From: a virus
IMG/VR virus record: IMGVR_UViG_3300037493_002582
Span: 1-27,617 of that record
DNA length: 27,617 nucleotides
Strand: one strand, 5' to 3'
The position numbers and the translations under genes were made by a program. The notes under the pieces are model-generated. The model had not been told where the DNA came from. It was given only the letters and a program-made list of their open reading frames with translations, and ran no database searches. Of this stretch, positions 15,127 through 22,570 are shown in pieces (the stretch's first letter is position 1; every line of letters starts with the position of its first letter).

Positions 15127-15692
15127 AGATTTGCACGGCATGGATTAACGACGGCGACGCGCGGACGACAGTTGCGCAGGGAATGATGATGCGCAGCGTC
15201 CTTGGCCTCGGGCTTGAGCCAGTCATTTTCGAGGGATTTCCGCGCCCGCTACTCTCGGAGATGCTCACCAAGACGCGCGCCATCAGCACCGCGCCGGCTT
15301 TCCTGTGGGTCAATTCGGATTGCGTATTCTCTCCTGTTCTCGTCCGGTCTACGCTTGATCGGATGATCGAGGCCGACTGTGTCTGGGGATTTCGCCGCGT
15401 GGAGTCCGACGGCTCTGGCATCTGTGGCGGAGTGGATGCCTATCTATTCCCGATGCATCTATGGGATTCAATCTACGCCGATGATGTGCCGAAAATGTAC
15501 GTCGGGGGAACGCACGTTGACTGGTGGCTGACGCGCGCCGCGCAGAAGGCAGAACGCTACCGCGAGGCGGTCATGCTGATCCACGAGTCGCACGCGCGAT
15601 CCGAAACCAGCAAGGGCACCGACGTCTCAGGCCAACAGAATTTGATAAACTATAACTCGTGGGCCGACCGACACAGCATCTCGAAATGCTAA
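15123..15692 (+). CDS. Glycosyltransferase-like protein
   Basis: 189 residues, GTG start overlapping the previous stop (GTGA). The sequence MKICTAWINDGDARTTVAQG, then FLWVNSDCVF with N64-S65-D66 in the place of a DXD motif, then YVGGTHVDWWLTRAAQKAE and a His-rich end (LIHESHARSE), resembles compact GT-A-fold transferases found in phage and capsule clusters. It is shorter than usual GT2 enzymes (about 230-300), so it may be a minimal or partner-dependent enzyme. The alternative is a related nucleotide-sugar-binding protein without activity. It overlaps the next gene by seven bases. Confidence 0.6.
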   Translation: MKICTAWINDGDARTTVAQGMMMRSVLGLGLEPVIFEGFPRPLLSEMLTKTRAISTAPAFLWVNSDCVFSPVLVRSTLDRMIEADCVWGFRRVESDGSGICGGVDAYLFPMHLWDSIYADDVPKMYVGGTHVDWWLTRAAQKAERYREAVMLIHESHARSETSKGTDVSGQQNLINYNSWADRHSISKC

Positions 15693-16459
15693 CTATATTT
15701 ACTCTGGTGCTCAACGGTATGCCGCGTATCACGCAGCATTTTGAAACATTTCGCCAGCTTACGATCCCGTGGCGCTGGCGCATCGTTGAGGGCGTTTCCG
15801 ATCCCCTCAACTGCACTGCATGGTGTCGCCAGGTTCCGCCGAACTTCCATCGCGACGGACTGAGCATCGATGGCACAAGCGAGTACTTGGATGGCCTTGA
15901 GGATGCGCGCGTAACGGTCATTCGTTCCGACCGTCCTTGGGCTGGGAAGATCGCGATGATTTCTGCGGCGCTTGAGGGACTCGACGATGGCGTGGTGATG
16001 GAGATTGATGCAGATGAGATGTGGACCGCGTCGCAGATAGCAACGATTCATCGGACGCTGGCCTCAAGGCAACCCGGCGACGCGATGCAGTTCGCATGCC
16101 GTTACTTTGTCGGCCCGCGGAAGATGGTAACGACGGATGTGGGATTTGGCTCCATGCCTTATGAATGGTTCCGCGCGTGGCGTTGGGGGCCGGGCGTGGC
16201 CTTTATAAAACACGAGCCGCCGCAACTAAATAGAGAGGGCGCGATCTGCCCGAGGGAGGAAACCGTTCGCGCTGGGCTGGTCTTCGATCATTATGCATAC
16301 GAAACCGAGGAACAGGCTCGTTTCAAAGAGGCTTTCTATGGCTATGCAGGCTTGACAACAAGTTGGCAACGATTGCAGGCCACGCCAGGCGAGGTGCAAC
16401 TTTGCCGCTTTTTCCCGTGGCTAGAAAAACAACCTTGGGTAACCGCTAACGACATTTGA
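15686..16459 (+). CDS. Glycosyltransferase-like protein, GT-A type
   Basis: 257 residues from the ATG at 15686; an upstream GTG at 15659 would overlap the previous gene by 34 bases. The N-terminus MLTIFTLVLNGMPRITQHFE is the strand-turn-helix of GT2-like enzymes that act on glycans (compare FTLVLNG...M). The acidic motif D108-A-D110-E111 in VMEIDADEMW is the expected metal-binding DXD. Aromatic-rich stretches (EWFRAWRWGPGVAF and HYAYETEEQARFKEAFYGY) may form the acceptor site. It follows the previous gene with a 7-base overlap and is 5 bases before the next. Same pathway as its neighbours; the sugar is unknown. Confidence 0.7.
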   Translation: MLTIFTLVLNGMPRITQHFETFRQLTIPWRWRIVEGVSDPLNCTAWCRQVPPNFHRDGLSIDGTSEYLDGLEDARVTVIRSDRPWAGKIAMISAALEGLDDGVVMEIDADEMWTASQIATIHRTLASRQPGDAMQFACRYFVGPRKMVTTDVGFGSMPYEWFRAWRWGPGVAFIKHEPPQLNREGAICPREETVRAGLVFDHYAYETEEQARFKEAFYGYAGLTTSWQRLQATPGEVQLCRFFPWLEKQPWVTANDI

Positions 16460-16464
16460 AATCC

Positions 16465-17178
16465 ATGAGGGTATGTCTCGTTTACCACATGCGGCTGGGC
16501 GACATCATTCGCATTCTGCCAATCGCGCGATGCCTCGCGAGTCATGGGCACTTCGTCTACATCGAGTGCCTCGAGCAGTATTGGGGCATATTCGATTGCG
16601 TGAGCTACGCACGCCCAGCTCGACCGGAGGACCGTGCAACGATGCGCTACGGCCGAGTGATTGAGCTTCAAATCTGGCCTGACCGATACGCTGCCTTTAG
16701 GCGCAGCGGAGAATCGTGGGAGGACTTCGTGTTCAAGATTCATCCAGAATTTGCCGGGCTCGACCGCCGCCCAGTATTCGACCGAATCCATGAACAGCCG
16801 ACTCTTGCAGACTATGGATTCGCCCATCCGATCTGCCTTTTCTCGGCATTTGGTTACTCTCAGGCAAAGCGATACTCGGTTGAAGTTCTATTTGCCGCCT
16901 GCGTAGATCGCACACAATTGCCAATCGTTTTTCTCGTCGATCAGTCTCATCGAGATCATTTGATACGATCCGGCGTGGATGATAGGCACATGATTTGCGC
17001 TCGCTCTGCGGGTCATCTGCCTCGTTTAATCCGCGATGCCGCAGATTTCTTCACGATCAATTCAGCTCCAGCAATCATCGCAGCCTCCGTCCGAAAACAG
17101 TTCTGGCACGTTCTTTCCGGCAATGCGCAGGACGACACCATCTCGGATGCCTCGCAGATTGTTACAGTCGACCAATAA
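16465..17178 (+). CDS. GT9/heptosyltransferase-like protein
   Basis: 237 residues from the ATG at 16465; a TTG at 16456 would give a four-base overlap with the previous gene and add three residues. MRVCLVYHMRLGDIIRILPI is the glycine-rich start of GT-B-type family 9 transferases (ADP-heptose:LPS heptosyltransferase-like), and the C-terminal FFTINSAPAIIAASVRKQFW resembles their nucleotide-binding end, where an S-x-P/A-x-x-x-A segment is normal. It is shorter than a typical heptosyltransferase (about 330-350 residues), so a sub-domain may be missing or reduced. The gene ends 2 bases before the head-tail connector gene, closing the glycan cluster. Confidence 0.6.
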   Translation: MRVCLVYHMRLGDIIRILPIARCLASHGHFVYIECLEQYWGIFDCVSYARPARPEDRATMRYGRVIELQIWPDRYAAFRRSGESWEDFVFKIHPEFAGLDRRPVFDRIHEQPTLADYGFAHPICLFSAFGYSQAKRYSVEVLFAACVDRTQLPIVFLVDQSHRDHLIRSGVDDRHMICARSAGHLPRLIRDAADFFTINSAPAIIAASVRKQFWHVLSGNAQDDTISDASQIVTVDQ

Positions 17179-17180
17179 AT

Positions 17181-17498
17181 ATGGCCCTCCGCGATTTTGA
17201 TCCAATTCAGCTTGAGGCCGATCAATCTGCAATTCTTGCGCAAGCAGGCATCACGTTTTCGTATTTCGGCACCGCGATCACGGGCATCTGGTCTTCGAGC
17301 CGAACAATGTTCGGCGACTTTGAGGATCAGCGACGCGACGACGTGCGCTTCACGGTCTTCTTTACGACATCGCAGATCAGCGGCACGCCTGCGCCTGCGA
17401 CGACTTGCGTACGGGCGGGCGTGACCTACTTCGTCGAGCAAGTCCGGTTCGATGCGGAGGGAACGGGCTGCGAAATTGACGTCGCGAAAGTGATATGA
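17181..17498 (+). CDS. Putative head-tail joining protein, FII-like position
   Basis: 105 residues, starting with the ATG at 17181, 2 bases after the glycosyltransferase gene. It is beta-rich (ITFSYFGTAITGIWSSS, DDVRFTVFFTTSQ, TCVRAGVTYFVEQVRFD), a composition expected of the FII-type stopper that lies between portal ring and tail tube. Its place before the gpZ-like and gpU-like genes supports this. No invariant motif is available to confirm it, so the name depends on gene order. The last four bases overlap the next gene. Confidence 0.65.
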   Translation: MALRDFDPIQLEADQSAILAQAGITFSYFGTAITGIWSSSRTMFGDFEDQRRDDVRFTVFFTTSQISGTPAPATTCVRAGVTYFVEQVRFDAEGTGCEIDVAKVI

Positions 17499-18292
17499 TC
17501 GCGATCACCTTAGAAAATGAACGCCTTTCGGCGGCGCTGACCGAGCTGTCGCGCACATCGAAATTTGGTCTCGGATCCATTATCAAGGAGGAGGGCCGCT
17601 ACCTGACGCAACTTTTCATAAAGTTCACGCCTCCAAAAAGTAAAAAGGAAGGCGTTAACGCAGTCCGCAAGGATATAGGCAATATGGCGGCTGTGCTGGA
17701 TTACAACTCGCTCAAGGCCAAGGCGGCGCCAGGTAGTCTGTACGAGTCTATGGCGCGAATGGTGCGCAAGCGCGAGACCGAGAAGCTCAACAACCTTCTT
17801 CGGAACCCAGCCATTTCATACTGGGGAGGGCGCCGAGTCCTTGCCGACATCACTCAGGTTGCGGAGCTGCATCTGCGGGCGCGAAACAAGTACGGGCGCA
17901 TCAAGAGGGATCAAGGCTATGCTGCTTATAAGGCCGACCTGGGGCGTTACCGCAAGGCAATCGAGGATCGCGTGGGCTGGACGGTAGCGGGCTGGATTCC
18001 ATCAGCACGCGCGACTGGCGCTCGTTATAAAAAGTTTGCCGAGAGGCTGGCTGATAATGCCGGAGAGGTCCGGTTTTGGTTTGGCCGCGCCGACCAGCGT
18101 CCTGCGTTTATTTCTGCGCGCAACCGAAACGTGAAAATCCCGAATTACCAACGAATGATCGATGGCGCGTTCAACTCGCGCATTGCAACGACTCAAAAGA
18201 AAATCCAGCGCCTTCTCGCTGGGAAGGCTGTCAACCTCGGATTCGCAAAGGTACAAGGAACTCAAGCAATCCCAGAACTTCTCGCCGAGTGA
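17495..18292 (+). CDS. Tail completion / minor tail protein, gpZ-like
   Basis: 265 residues, basic and helical, with a conserved-looking N-terminal part (SIIKEEGRYLTQLFIKFTPP) and a C-terminal half rich in Arg and Lys. The length, charge and location immediately before a gpU-like terminator match lambda gpZ/HK97 gp10-type proteins, which act at the head-proximal end of the tail. The stretch FIKFTPPKSKKEG is typical: the tail-completion domain commonly has a TPP motif. The ATG overlaps the previous stop (ATGA). It ends with a GTGA overlap with the next gene. Confidence 0.75.
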   Translation: MIAITLENERLSAALTELSRTSKFGLGSIIKEEGRYLTQLFIKFTPPKSKKEGVNAVRKDIGNMAAVLDYNSLKAKAAPGSLYESMARMVRKRETEKLNNLLRNPAISYWGGRRVLADITQVAELHLRARNKYGRIKRDQGYAAYKADLGRYRKAIEDRVGWTVAGWIPSARATGARYKKFAERLADNAGEVRFWFGRADQRPAFISARNRNVKIPNYQRMIDGAFNSRIATTQKKIQRLLAGKAVNLGFAKVQGTQAIPELLAE

Positions 18293-18726
18293 GCACACGT
18301 ACCAACATCCGCAACGCCATCGGGCTCAAGCTGACGCAGGCTGGCGTCGTGCCGACGATCAATCTCATCAAGGGCCGAAACAATACGCTGACGTCGGTCA
18401 GCTTCCCGGCTGCGGCCGTCTACGCCGCGCGCGAGGAAATCGACGTGCGGACACTGGCACCAACAAATCGAACGCAATATCGGCAGCTCCAGGTAAACGT
18501 CGATTACTTCACAGCCGAGGCAATAAATTCGCCAACCATCATCGACGACTTATTCGACGCTGGCTCTGATGCGGTCGAGGCTGCAATTCTGGCCGACGTC
18601 ACGCTCGGTGGAGTCTGCCGAGATCTTATTTTACAATCGGTGGAGTATATAATAGAGCCCGACGAGGAGCGTCATTGGGGCGTAGCTCGACATACTTTCA
18701 ACTGTATCTATTTAACCACTGACTAA
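18289..18726 (+). CDS. Tail terminator, gpU-like
   Basis: 145 residues from the GTG at 18289, which overlaps the previous stop (GTGA). It reads RNAIGLKLTQAGVVPTINLI near the start, then YRQLQVNVDYFTAEA and, at the end, ERHWGVARHTFNCIYLTTD. The alternation of a short helix with strands and the final strand pair fit the hexameric tail terminator that caps the tube and joins it to the head. Position (between gpZ-like and tube genes) is exact for this role. It ends one base before the tube gene ATG. Confidence 0.75.
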   Translation: MSTRTNIRNAIGLKLTQAGVVPTINLIKGRNNTLTSVSFPAAAVYAAREEIDVRTLAPTNRTQYRQLQVNVDYFTAEAINSPTIIDDLFDAGSDAVEAAILADVTLGGVCRDLILQSVEYIIEPDEERHWGVARHTFNCIYLTTD

Positions 18727-18727
18727 T

Positions 18728-19114
18728 ATGGCTAACCATCTTGGCCGCGAAGGCACTTTTAGAATTTCCTCAACGACGGTCGGCGAGCTGCGTAATTACG
18801 CGCTTTCCCATTCGGCAGATGTCGTCGAAGACACTGCGCTCGGCGATACCTATCGCACGAAAAAGATGACGCTTCGTACCTGGAACGTGAATGCGGATGT
18901 TTTTTGGGATGAGGTTGATTCCGGCCAGATCTCGCTCACGGTAGGGTCAAGTGTGACGGTCAATTTGTATCCCGAGGGCACTTCCTCAACGTCCACGTAC
19001 TACTCGGGTGGAGGAATCGTAACCAAGTTTGATATCACTGCCGCTTTCGATGGGATGATTGAGGGATCTGTTTCCATTGAGGGAACTGGCGTTTTGTCCA
19101 CTTTGACGGTCTGA
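18728..19114 (+). CDS. Major tail tube protein
   Basis: 128 residues, a beta-rich protein (GTFRISSTTVGELRNYALSH, then DTYRTKKMTLRTWNVNADVF, then GQISLTVGSSVTVNLYPEG, FDITAAFDGMIEGSVSIEGT). This fits the gpV/TP901-1-type tube protein that stacks as hexamers along the tail: strands, the GSVSIEGTG end, and a Ser/Thr-rich turn near residues 83-92. Position after gpU-like and before the G/GT chaperones is diagnostic. There is no additional C-terminal immunoglobulin-like domain, so the tail is probably smooth. The stop lies 8 bases before the next ATG. Confidence 0.88.
   Translation: MANHLGREGTFRISSTTVGELRNYALSHSADVVEDTALGDTYRTKKMTLRTWNVNADVFWDEVDSGQISLTVGSSVTVNLYPEGTSSTSTYYSGGGIVTKFDITAAFDGMIEGSVSIEGTGVLSTLTV
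19102..19108 (+). promoter_or_regulatory. TTTGACG element, copy 4
   Basis: TTTGACG ends exactly 14 bases before the ATG at 19123. Here it lies inside the last codons of the tube gene, so it could be chance from coding sequence. The spacing equals that at 2345 and 12872. Confidence 0.3.
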
Positions 19115-19122
19115 TGTGGTAA

Positions 19123-19446
19123 ATGGACGCCATCGAACTAGTTCGCGAACACTTCGCATCTCTCGGCACTCGGAAGATCGAGGTGCCTGAGTGGAAGCTG
19201 ACTATCTATTCCGGGCCGGTAACGCTGGCTGAAAAAAACCGGCTTTACCGCAAAGGCAAGGACAACGATATGGAGCTTCTCGTGGATCTCCTAATCTTGA
19301 AAGCCTGCGATGCGAACGGGCAAAAGCTGTTCACACTGGAGAATAAGCCGATTCTGCTCAACAAGGCGGACTCAAACGTGGTCGGCCGCGTCGCCAACGC
19401 GATCTTGGCCGAGGAGGCGCCAAAGGCCGATGAACTAAAAAACTAG
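19123..19446 (+). CDS. Tail assembly chaperone, gpG-like
   Basis: 107 residues, acidic and helical, with VPEWKLTIYSGPVTLAEKNR near the start and a Leu-rich helical part (MELLVDLLILKACD). This is the size and composition of lambda gpG-type chaperones, which bind and keep soluble the tape measure protein before the tube polymerises. It ends at a TAG right after a slippery heptamer (19437-19443), so a fraction of ribosomes should continue in the -1 frame (see the fusion entry). It lies between tube and tape measure genes, as always in this family. It is not a virion component. Confidence 0.85.
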   Translation: MDAIELVREHFASLGTRKIEVPEWKLTIYSGPVTLAEKNRLYRKGKDNDMELLVDLLILKACDANGQKLFTLENKPILLNKADSNVVGRVANAILAEEAPKADELKN

Positions 19447-19604
19447 CTGGCGGCGAGGATGGAGCCGATCTCCTCGCCGTCTATGCACTCGCGGAAAAGC
19501 TCGGTAAGTTCGCGCACGAAGTTCTGGATATGCCGGCCGAGGAAATGCAGGGCTGGGTCGCTTACTACCACCACCAAAACCGAGTGAGAAAATCAAATGG
19601 CTAG
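19123..19604 (+). CDS. G-T tail assembly chaperone fusion made by -1 frameshift
   Basis: The product of a -1 shift at A AAA AAC: frame 0 to 19443, then reading CTA at 19443 to the TAG at 19602-19604. It adds 53 residues (starting LAGGEDGADLLAVYALAEKL and containing MQGWVAYYHH) to the 107 of the gpG-like protein, about 160 in all. The added part has the tape-measure-binding composition of lambda gpT. It has no start codon of its own, which is expected for a T part made only by frameshift. Its end overlaps the tape measure start (19597) by 8 bases. The frameshift is predicted from the signal and the open frame, not seen experimentally. Confidence 0.8.
19437..19479 (+). promoter_or_regulatory. 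-1 programmed frameshift signal
   Basis: Slippery heptamer A-AAA-AAC (19437-19443) in frame with the gpG-like gene, a 7-base spacer that includes the TAG (19444-19450), and a stem CGGCGAGGA (19451-19459) / TCCTCGCCG (19471-19479) with an 11-base loop. The stem is 9 bp, perfect and GC-rich. Heptamer, spacer and structure all match the standard layout for -1 frameshifting. Confidence 0.88.
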
Positions 19605-20952
19605 CGCGAGTTTTACACTTCGGGCGGTGGATGCGACGCGGGCGGCGTTCGCAAGCGTGCAGGCGTCGCTTGGTCGACTGGAGAAATCCACTCTTTCGAT
19701 TTCAAAGGTGACCAAGCTGGCCTTCGGTGGCGAAGCGGCGCTCGGGGCGCTCAATATGATGCGTCAGCGTATCGACAAGGTGATTGAGTCGGGGAATCAG
19801 ATGGGATTTAGCGACGAGCAGATTGCGACTGCCTTGCGATTTGAAGACGCAATAAATGGCATACTTAAGACGCTGACCGTAATTCCGCTTGTGCTGGCGA
19901 AAGTAGGCTTCCAAGTGGCGGGCTCGTTCTCTCCGTTGACCGAGGGCCAGATCGAGGAACGCATCAGGCAGTTAAAATTTGACCGGGCGCAGAAGGAGAT
20001 CCTCGGCACCGTAGAAGCCACCAAAAAACTGCAAGCCGAGTTTGACCTGATTGGAATGAGCGCGGGCGCCGCCGCCGATCAGGCAAGTCGGATGGCAATC
20101 GCGCTTTTCGAGCAGGCAACCGCAACATTTGCGACTAACCCTGAAAAGGGATTTCAACTCCAGCAGCAGGCGCTTGAGACGCTCAACCGTGCAAAGCAGG
20201 GCACGGTCAATCTCGACAAGGAGATAATCGAAGCGCAACAGGAACTCAACAAAACCCTGCCTGAATCGCAGCGCGTCGGGCTTTCGCAGGCCAATCTGAT
20301 TGAGTCACTGCGGAACAAGTACGCCAAACTGACTTACGAAGTCGGTCAACTAAATGTGCGGCTTTCGGCTTTTCGCGAATTCGGCGGACCTCTCGGCGAA
20401 ACGCAGGACGAGATCATTGCCAAGATCAAGGAACAGACGGTTGTGTCCGCACAGCTTAACAACCTTCTCGACGATCAAGGAAAAGTCGCGCGCGAAGCCG
20501 GCGACATCACGGCAAGCGCGTTCGAGAACGCGATCCTTTCTGGCGAGAAGCTGCGCGACTCGTTGCGAGCACTCGCGCAAGATCTCCTCAGCCTACTATT
20601 CCGTCAGCAAGTAACTGAGCCGCTGGCGAAGGGTATCGGATCATTCTTCAATGCGATGTTAGCCGGTCGAGCCAATGGCGGACCCGTGAATAGCGGCACG
20701 CCTTATATCGTGGGCGAGCGCGGGCCGGAATTATTCGTGCCGTCGAACTCAGGAAAGATCATCGCCAACTCCGCGATGCGCTCTGGCGGCAACGCGCCTG
20801 CGATGGGCGGCGTCACGGTCAACTACAACATCGCTGCCGGCGTGACTCGGGGAGAACTTGTGCCGATCCTTGATGCCGAGCGGAAGCGCCTCAAGGCCGA
20901 GATCCCCGATATGGTGCGCCGCGGTGGCGCCTATCGCGCAGCTTTCGCCTGA
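19597..20952 (+). CDS. Tape measure protein (short)
   Basis: 451 residues, short for this family. Long helical stretches cover most of the chain: residues 1-60, a hydrophobic segment near 85-110 (ILKTLTVIPLVLAKVGFQVA), then charged coiled coil to about 330. The C-terminal part has GRANGGPVNSGTPYIVGERG followed by PELFVPSNSGKI, the well-known C-terminal signature of tape measure proteins in lambda-like and related phages. It sets tail length and is ejected with the DNA. At the usual 1.5 Angstrom per residue the tail would be about 65-70 nm; this is only a rule of thumb. It overlaps the T part of the chaperone by 8 bases and ends 3 bases before the tail-tip gene. Confidence 0.93.
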   Translation: MASASFTLRAVDATRAAFASVQASLGRLEKSTLSISKVTKLAFGGEAALGALNMMRQRIDKVIESGNQMGFSDEQIATALRFEDAINGILKTLTVIPLVLAKVGFQVAGSFSPLTEGQIEERIRQLKFDRAQKEILGTVEATKKLQAEFDLIGMSAGAAADQASRMAIALFEQATATFATNPEKGFQLQQQALETLNRAKQGTVNLDKEIIEAQQELNKTLPESQRVGLSQANLIESLRNKYAKLTYEVGQLNVRLSAFREFGGPLGETQDEIIAKIKEQTVVSAQLNNLLDDQGKVAREAGDITASAFENAILSGEKLRDSLRALAQDLLSLLFRQQVTEPLAKGIGSFFNAMLAGRANGGPVNSGTPYIVGERGPELFVPSNSGKIIANSAMRSGGNAPAMGGVTVNYNIAAGVTRGELVPILDAERKRLKAEIPDMVRRGGAYRAAFA

Positions 20953-20955
20953 ACC

Positions 20956-21534
20956 ATGCCCCTTACTTATCCCCTAACGCCGCCTTCGCCGTTCCGCATC
21001 GCGCGGCTTTCGCTGACAGGCTTGAGCGCGACTTCACGCAACGTCTCTCCGTTCACTTTCCAAATCCAGCAGTACAACTGGCCGGGGCAGGCGTGGCTCG
21101 GCCAGGTAGAATGTCCGCCTATGGTGCGTGCCGACGCTGAGTCCGTCGTCGCGTTTCTTTTGGCGGCTCAACGCGGCACGTTCTATTTCCAAGACTACGC
21201 CAATACCACTAACCGTGGAGGCGTGACTGGCACGCTAACCGTCACCAGCGCGACGGCCAACACCTCGACGCTCACCTTCGGCGGGGCAACCGGCTCATTC
21301 GCGTTAGGAGACTGGCTCGAGATCTCGACGTCGCTATACAAGGTCGTGCAAGTGAACTCCTCGAGCAGCGTTGATCTTTTCCCGGTGCTCCGCTCAAGCT
21401 ATGCCGGCGGAACCTCAATCACCTATTCAAATGCAAAGGGCGTCTTCCGGCTGGCCGAGCCCAAGACGGACTGGTCAATCGATCTTGCGTCAATCTACGG
21501 CGTGAACTTCGGAATCGTGGAGGACGTCGCCTGA
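20956..21534 (+). CDS. Minor tail / distal tail protein
   Basis: 192 residues, beta-rich. It reads FTFQIQQYNWPGQAWLGQVE in the N-terminal half and KTDWSIDLASIYGVNFGIVE at the end, with a Ser/Thr-rich hairpin region in the middle (residues 85-160). This is the pattern of the gpM-like or distal-tail protein that forms the first ring of the tip, with the GQ-W-G core near residue 40. Located just after the tape measure gene and before another tip protein, as expected. The stop shares one base with the next ATG (TGATG). Confidence 0.75.
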   Translation: MPLTYPLTPPSPFRIARLSLTGLSATSRNVSPFTFQIQQYNWPGQAWLGQVECPPMVRADAESVVAFLLAAQRGTFYFQDYANTTNRGGVTGTLTVTSATANTSTLTFGGATGSFALGDWLEISTSLYKVVQVNSSSSVDLFPVLRSSYAGGTSITYSNAKGVFRLAEPKTDWSIDLASIYGVNFGIVEDVA

Positions 21535-22175
21535 TGAGTATCACGACCCCAGGCCGCACGCTCTCAGCGTCAATGGTCACCGAGGTGACCGCAACGCAGC
21601 TCGCGCCGATCCTGCTCGCCAATCTCCAGTTCTCTACGCCGGTTTATCTTTGGTCTGGATATGGCTCGTTGGGCTACAGCGGCGTGACTTATCTCGGGAT
21701 CGGCACGTTGGGCGACATCTCTCCCATAGAGGAGACCACCGACCTCGCGGCTCGTGGCATCTCGATGCGTATATCGGGTGTACCGACGGCCAATGTCGCG
21801 TTGGCACTGACCGAGAATTACCAAGGCCGCGCCTGCACGATCCTATTCGGCGCGCTATCGCCCACTGCTGGCACGCTGATCTCGTCGCCAGTCACCGTGT
21901 TTCAAGGTAAAATGGATGTGATGCAGATCAGCGACGACGGCCAGAGCGCCGAAATCACGATGACCGCGGAGTCCAGGCTGATGGACTTCAAGCGACCGCG
22001 AGAGATCCGCTACACCGACGAGGAGCAGCAGAACCTTTTCACGGGCGATGTCGGGCTTGAGTTTGTGAACGACATTCAAGAAAAGCCGATCTACTGGGGT
22101 AATCCGAACCAGACACAGGCAACAAACTGGGATGGCGGCGATAAGACCGGAGTAGATGGAGATGGCTACCGATGA
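21534..22175 (+). CDS. Minor tail protein, tip (gpL-like position)
   Basis: 213 residues. The sequence VYLWSGYGSLGYSGVTYLG then DISPIEETTDLAARGISMRI and FQGKMDVMQISDDGQSAEIT, ending with a cluster YTDEEQQ and DVGLEFVNDIQEKPIYWGN, is a pattern I recognise from tip proteins of many siphoviruses; a Pfam name is not certain. Position between the M-like and NlpC/P60 genes is that of lambda gpL. It contributes to the tip hub beneath the tape measure. The gene starts one base before the previous stop ends and overlaps the next by four bases. Confidence 0.75.
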   Translation: MSITTPGRTLSASMVTEVTATQLAPILLANLQFSTPVYLWSGYGSLGYSGVTYLGIGTLGDISPIEETTDLAARGISMRISGVPTANVALALTENYQGRACTILFGALSPTAGTLISSPVTVFQGKMDVMQISDDGQSAEITMTAESRLMDFKRPREIRYTDEEQQNLFTGDVGLEFVNDIQEKPIYWGNPNQTQATNWDGGDKTGVDGDGYR

Positions 22176-22567
22176 TGACGACCGACAGACCCGCGTTGCT
22201 CGCCCGCTTCATTGAGGATCGTAGGCGGATGCCATTCGCGTGGGGCTCAAACGACTGCTGTCTGTTCGCGGCAGACTGGATTTTGGCAGCGACCGGGCGC
22301 GATATCGCGACGGACTACCGCGGGCGTTACTCGAGCGCGCTGGCCGCGCTGCGTTTCGTCGAGGCTGGCGGCGGCGTTGAGGCGATGATTGAGCGCGCTG
22401 GTGGAACTCCGGTGCATCCGTTGCTAGCGCGTCGCGGAGATGTCATAGCGCGCGAGGTCGGCAACGGCATGGGTTTGGGCGTCTGCCTCGGGGCGCTCGC
22501 CGCGTTCGTCGCGGAGGACGGACTGCGCTTTGTGGATTTCAGCAATGCATCCTCTTGGCGCTTTTGA
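22172..22567 (+). CDS. NlpC/P60-like tail protein (DUF6950-like)
   Basis: 131 residues. PFAWGSNDCCLFAADWILA (residues 21-39) has the active-site cysteine of the NlpC/P60 fold in D-C-C (Cys29), and LLARRGDVIAREVGNG with GVCLGALAA is the second conserved block, in the style of the DUF6950 and gpK C-terminal domain. These are cysteine peptidases that cut peptidoglycan, and in lambda the gpK domain acts during tail-tip assembly or entry. A catalytic histidine is not obvious by eye, so activity is unproven. It overlaps the previous gene by four bases and is 3 bases before the tip gene. Confidence 0.82.
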   Translation: MMTTDRPALLARFIEDRRRMPFAWGSNDCCLFAADWILAATGRDIATDYRGRYSSALAALRFVEAGGGVEAMIERAGGTPVHPLLARRGDVIAREVGNGMGLGVCLGALAAFVAEDGLRFVDFSNASSWRF

Positions 22568-22570
22568 TAT

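Noticed and set aside
16995-17180. Longer start for the head-tail joining gene in the same frame
   Set aside because: It would overlap the GT9-like gene by 184 bases; the ATG at 17181 follows that gene by 2 bases.
18076-18288. Longer start for the gpU-like gene
   Set aside because: It would overlap the gpZ-like gene by more than 200 bases; the GTG at 18289 gives the normal size and a GTGA overlap.
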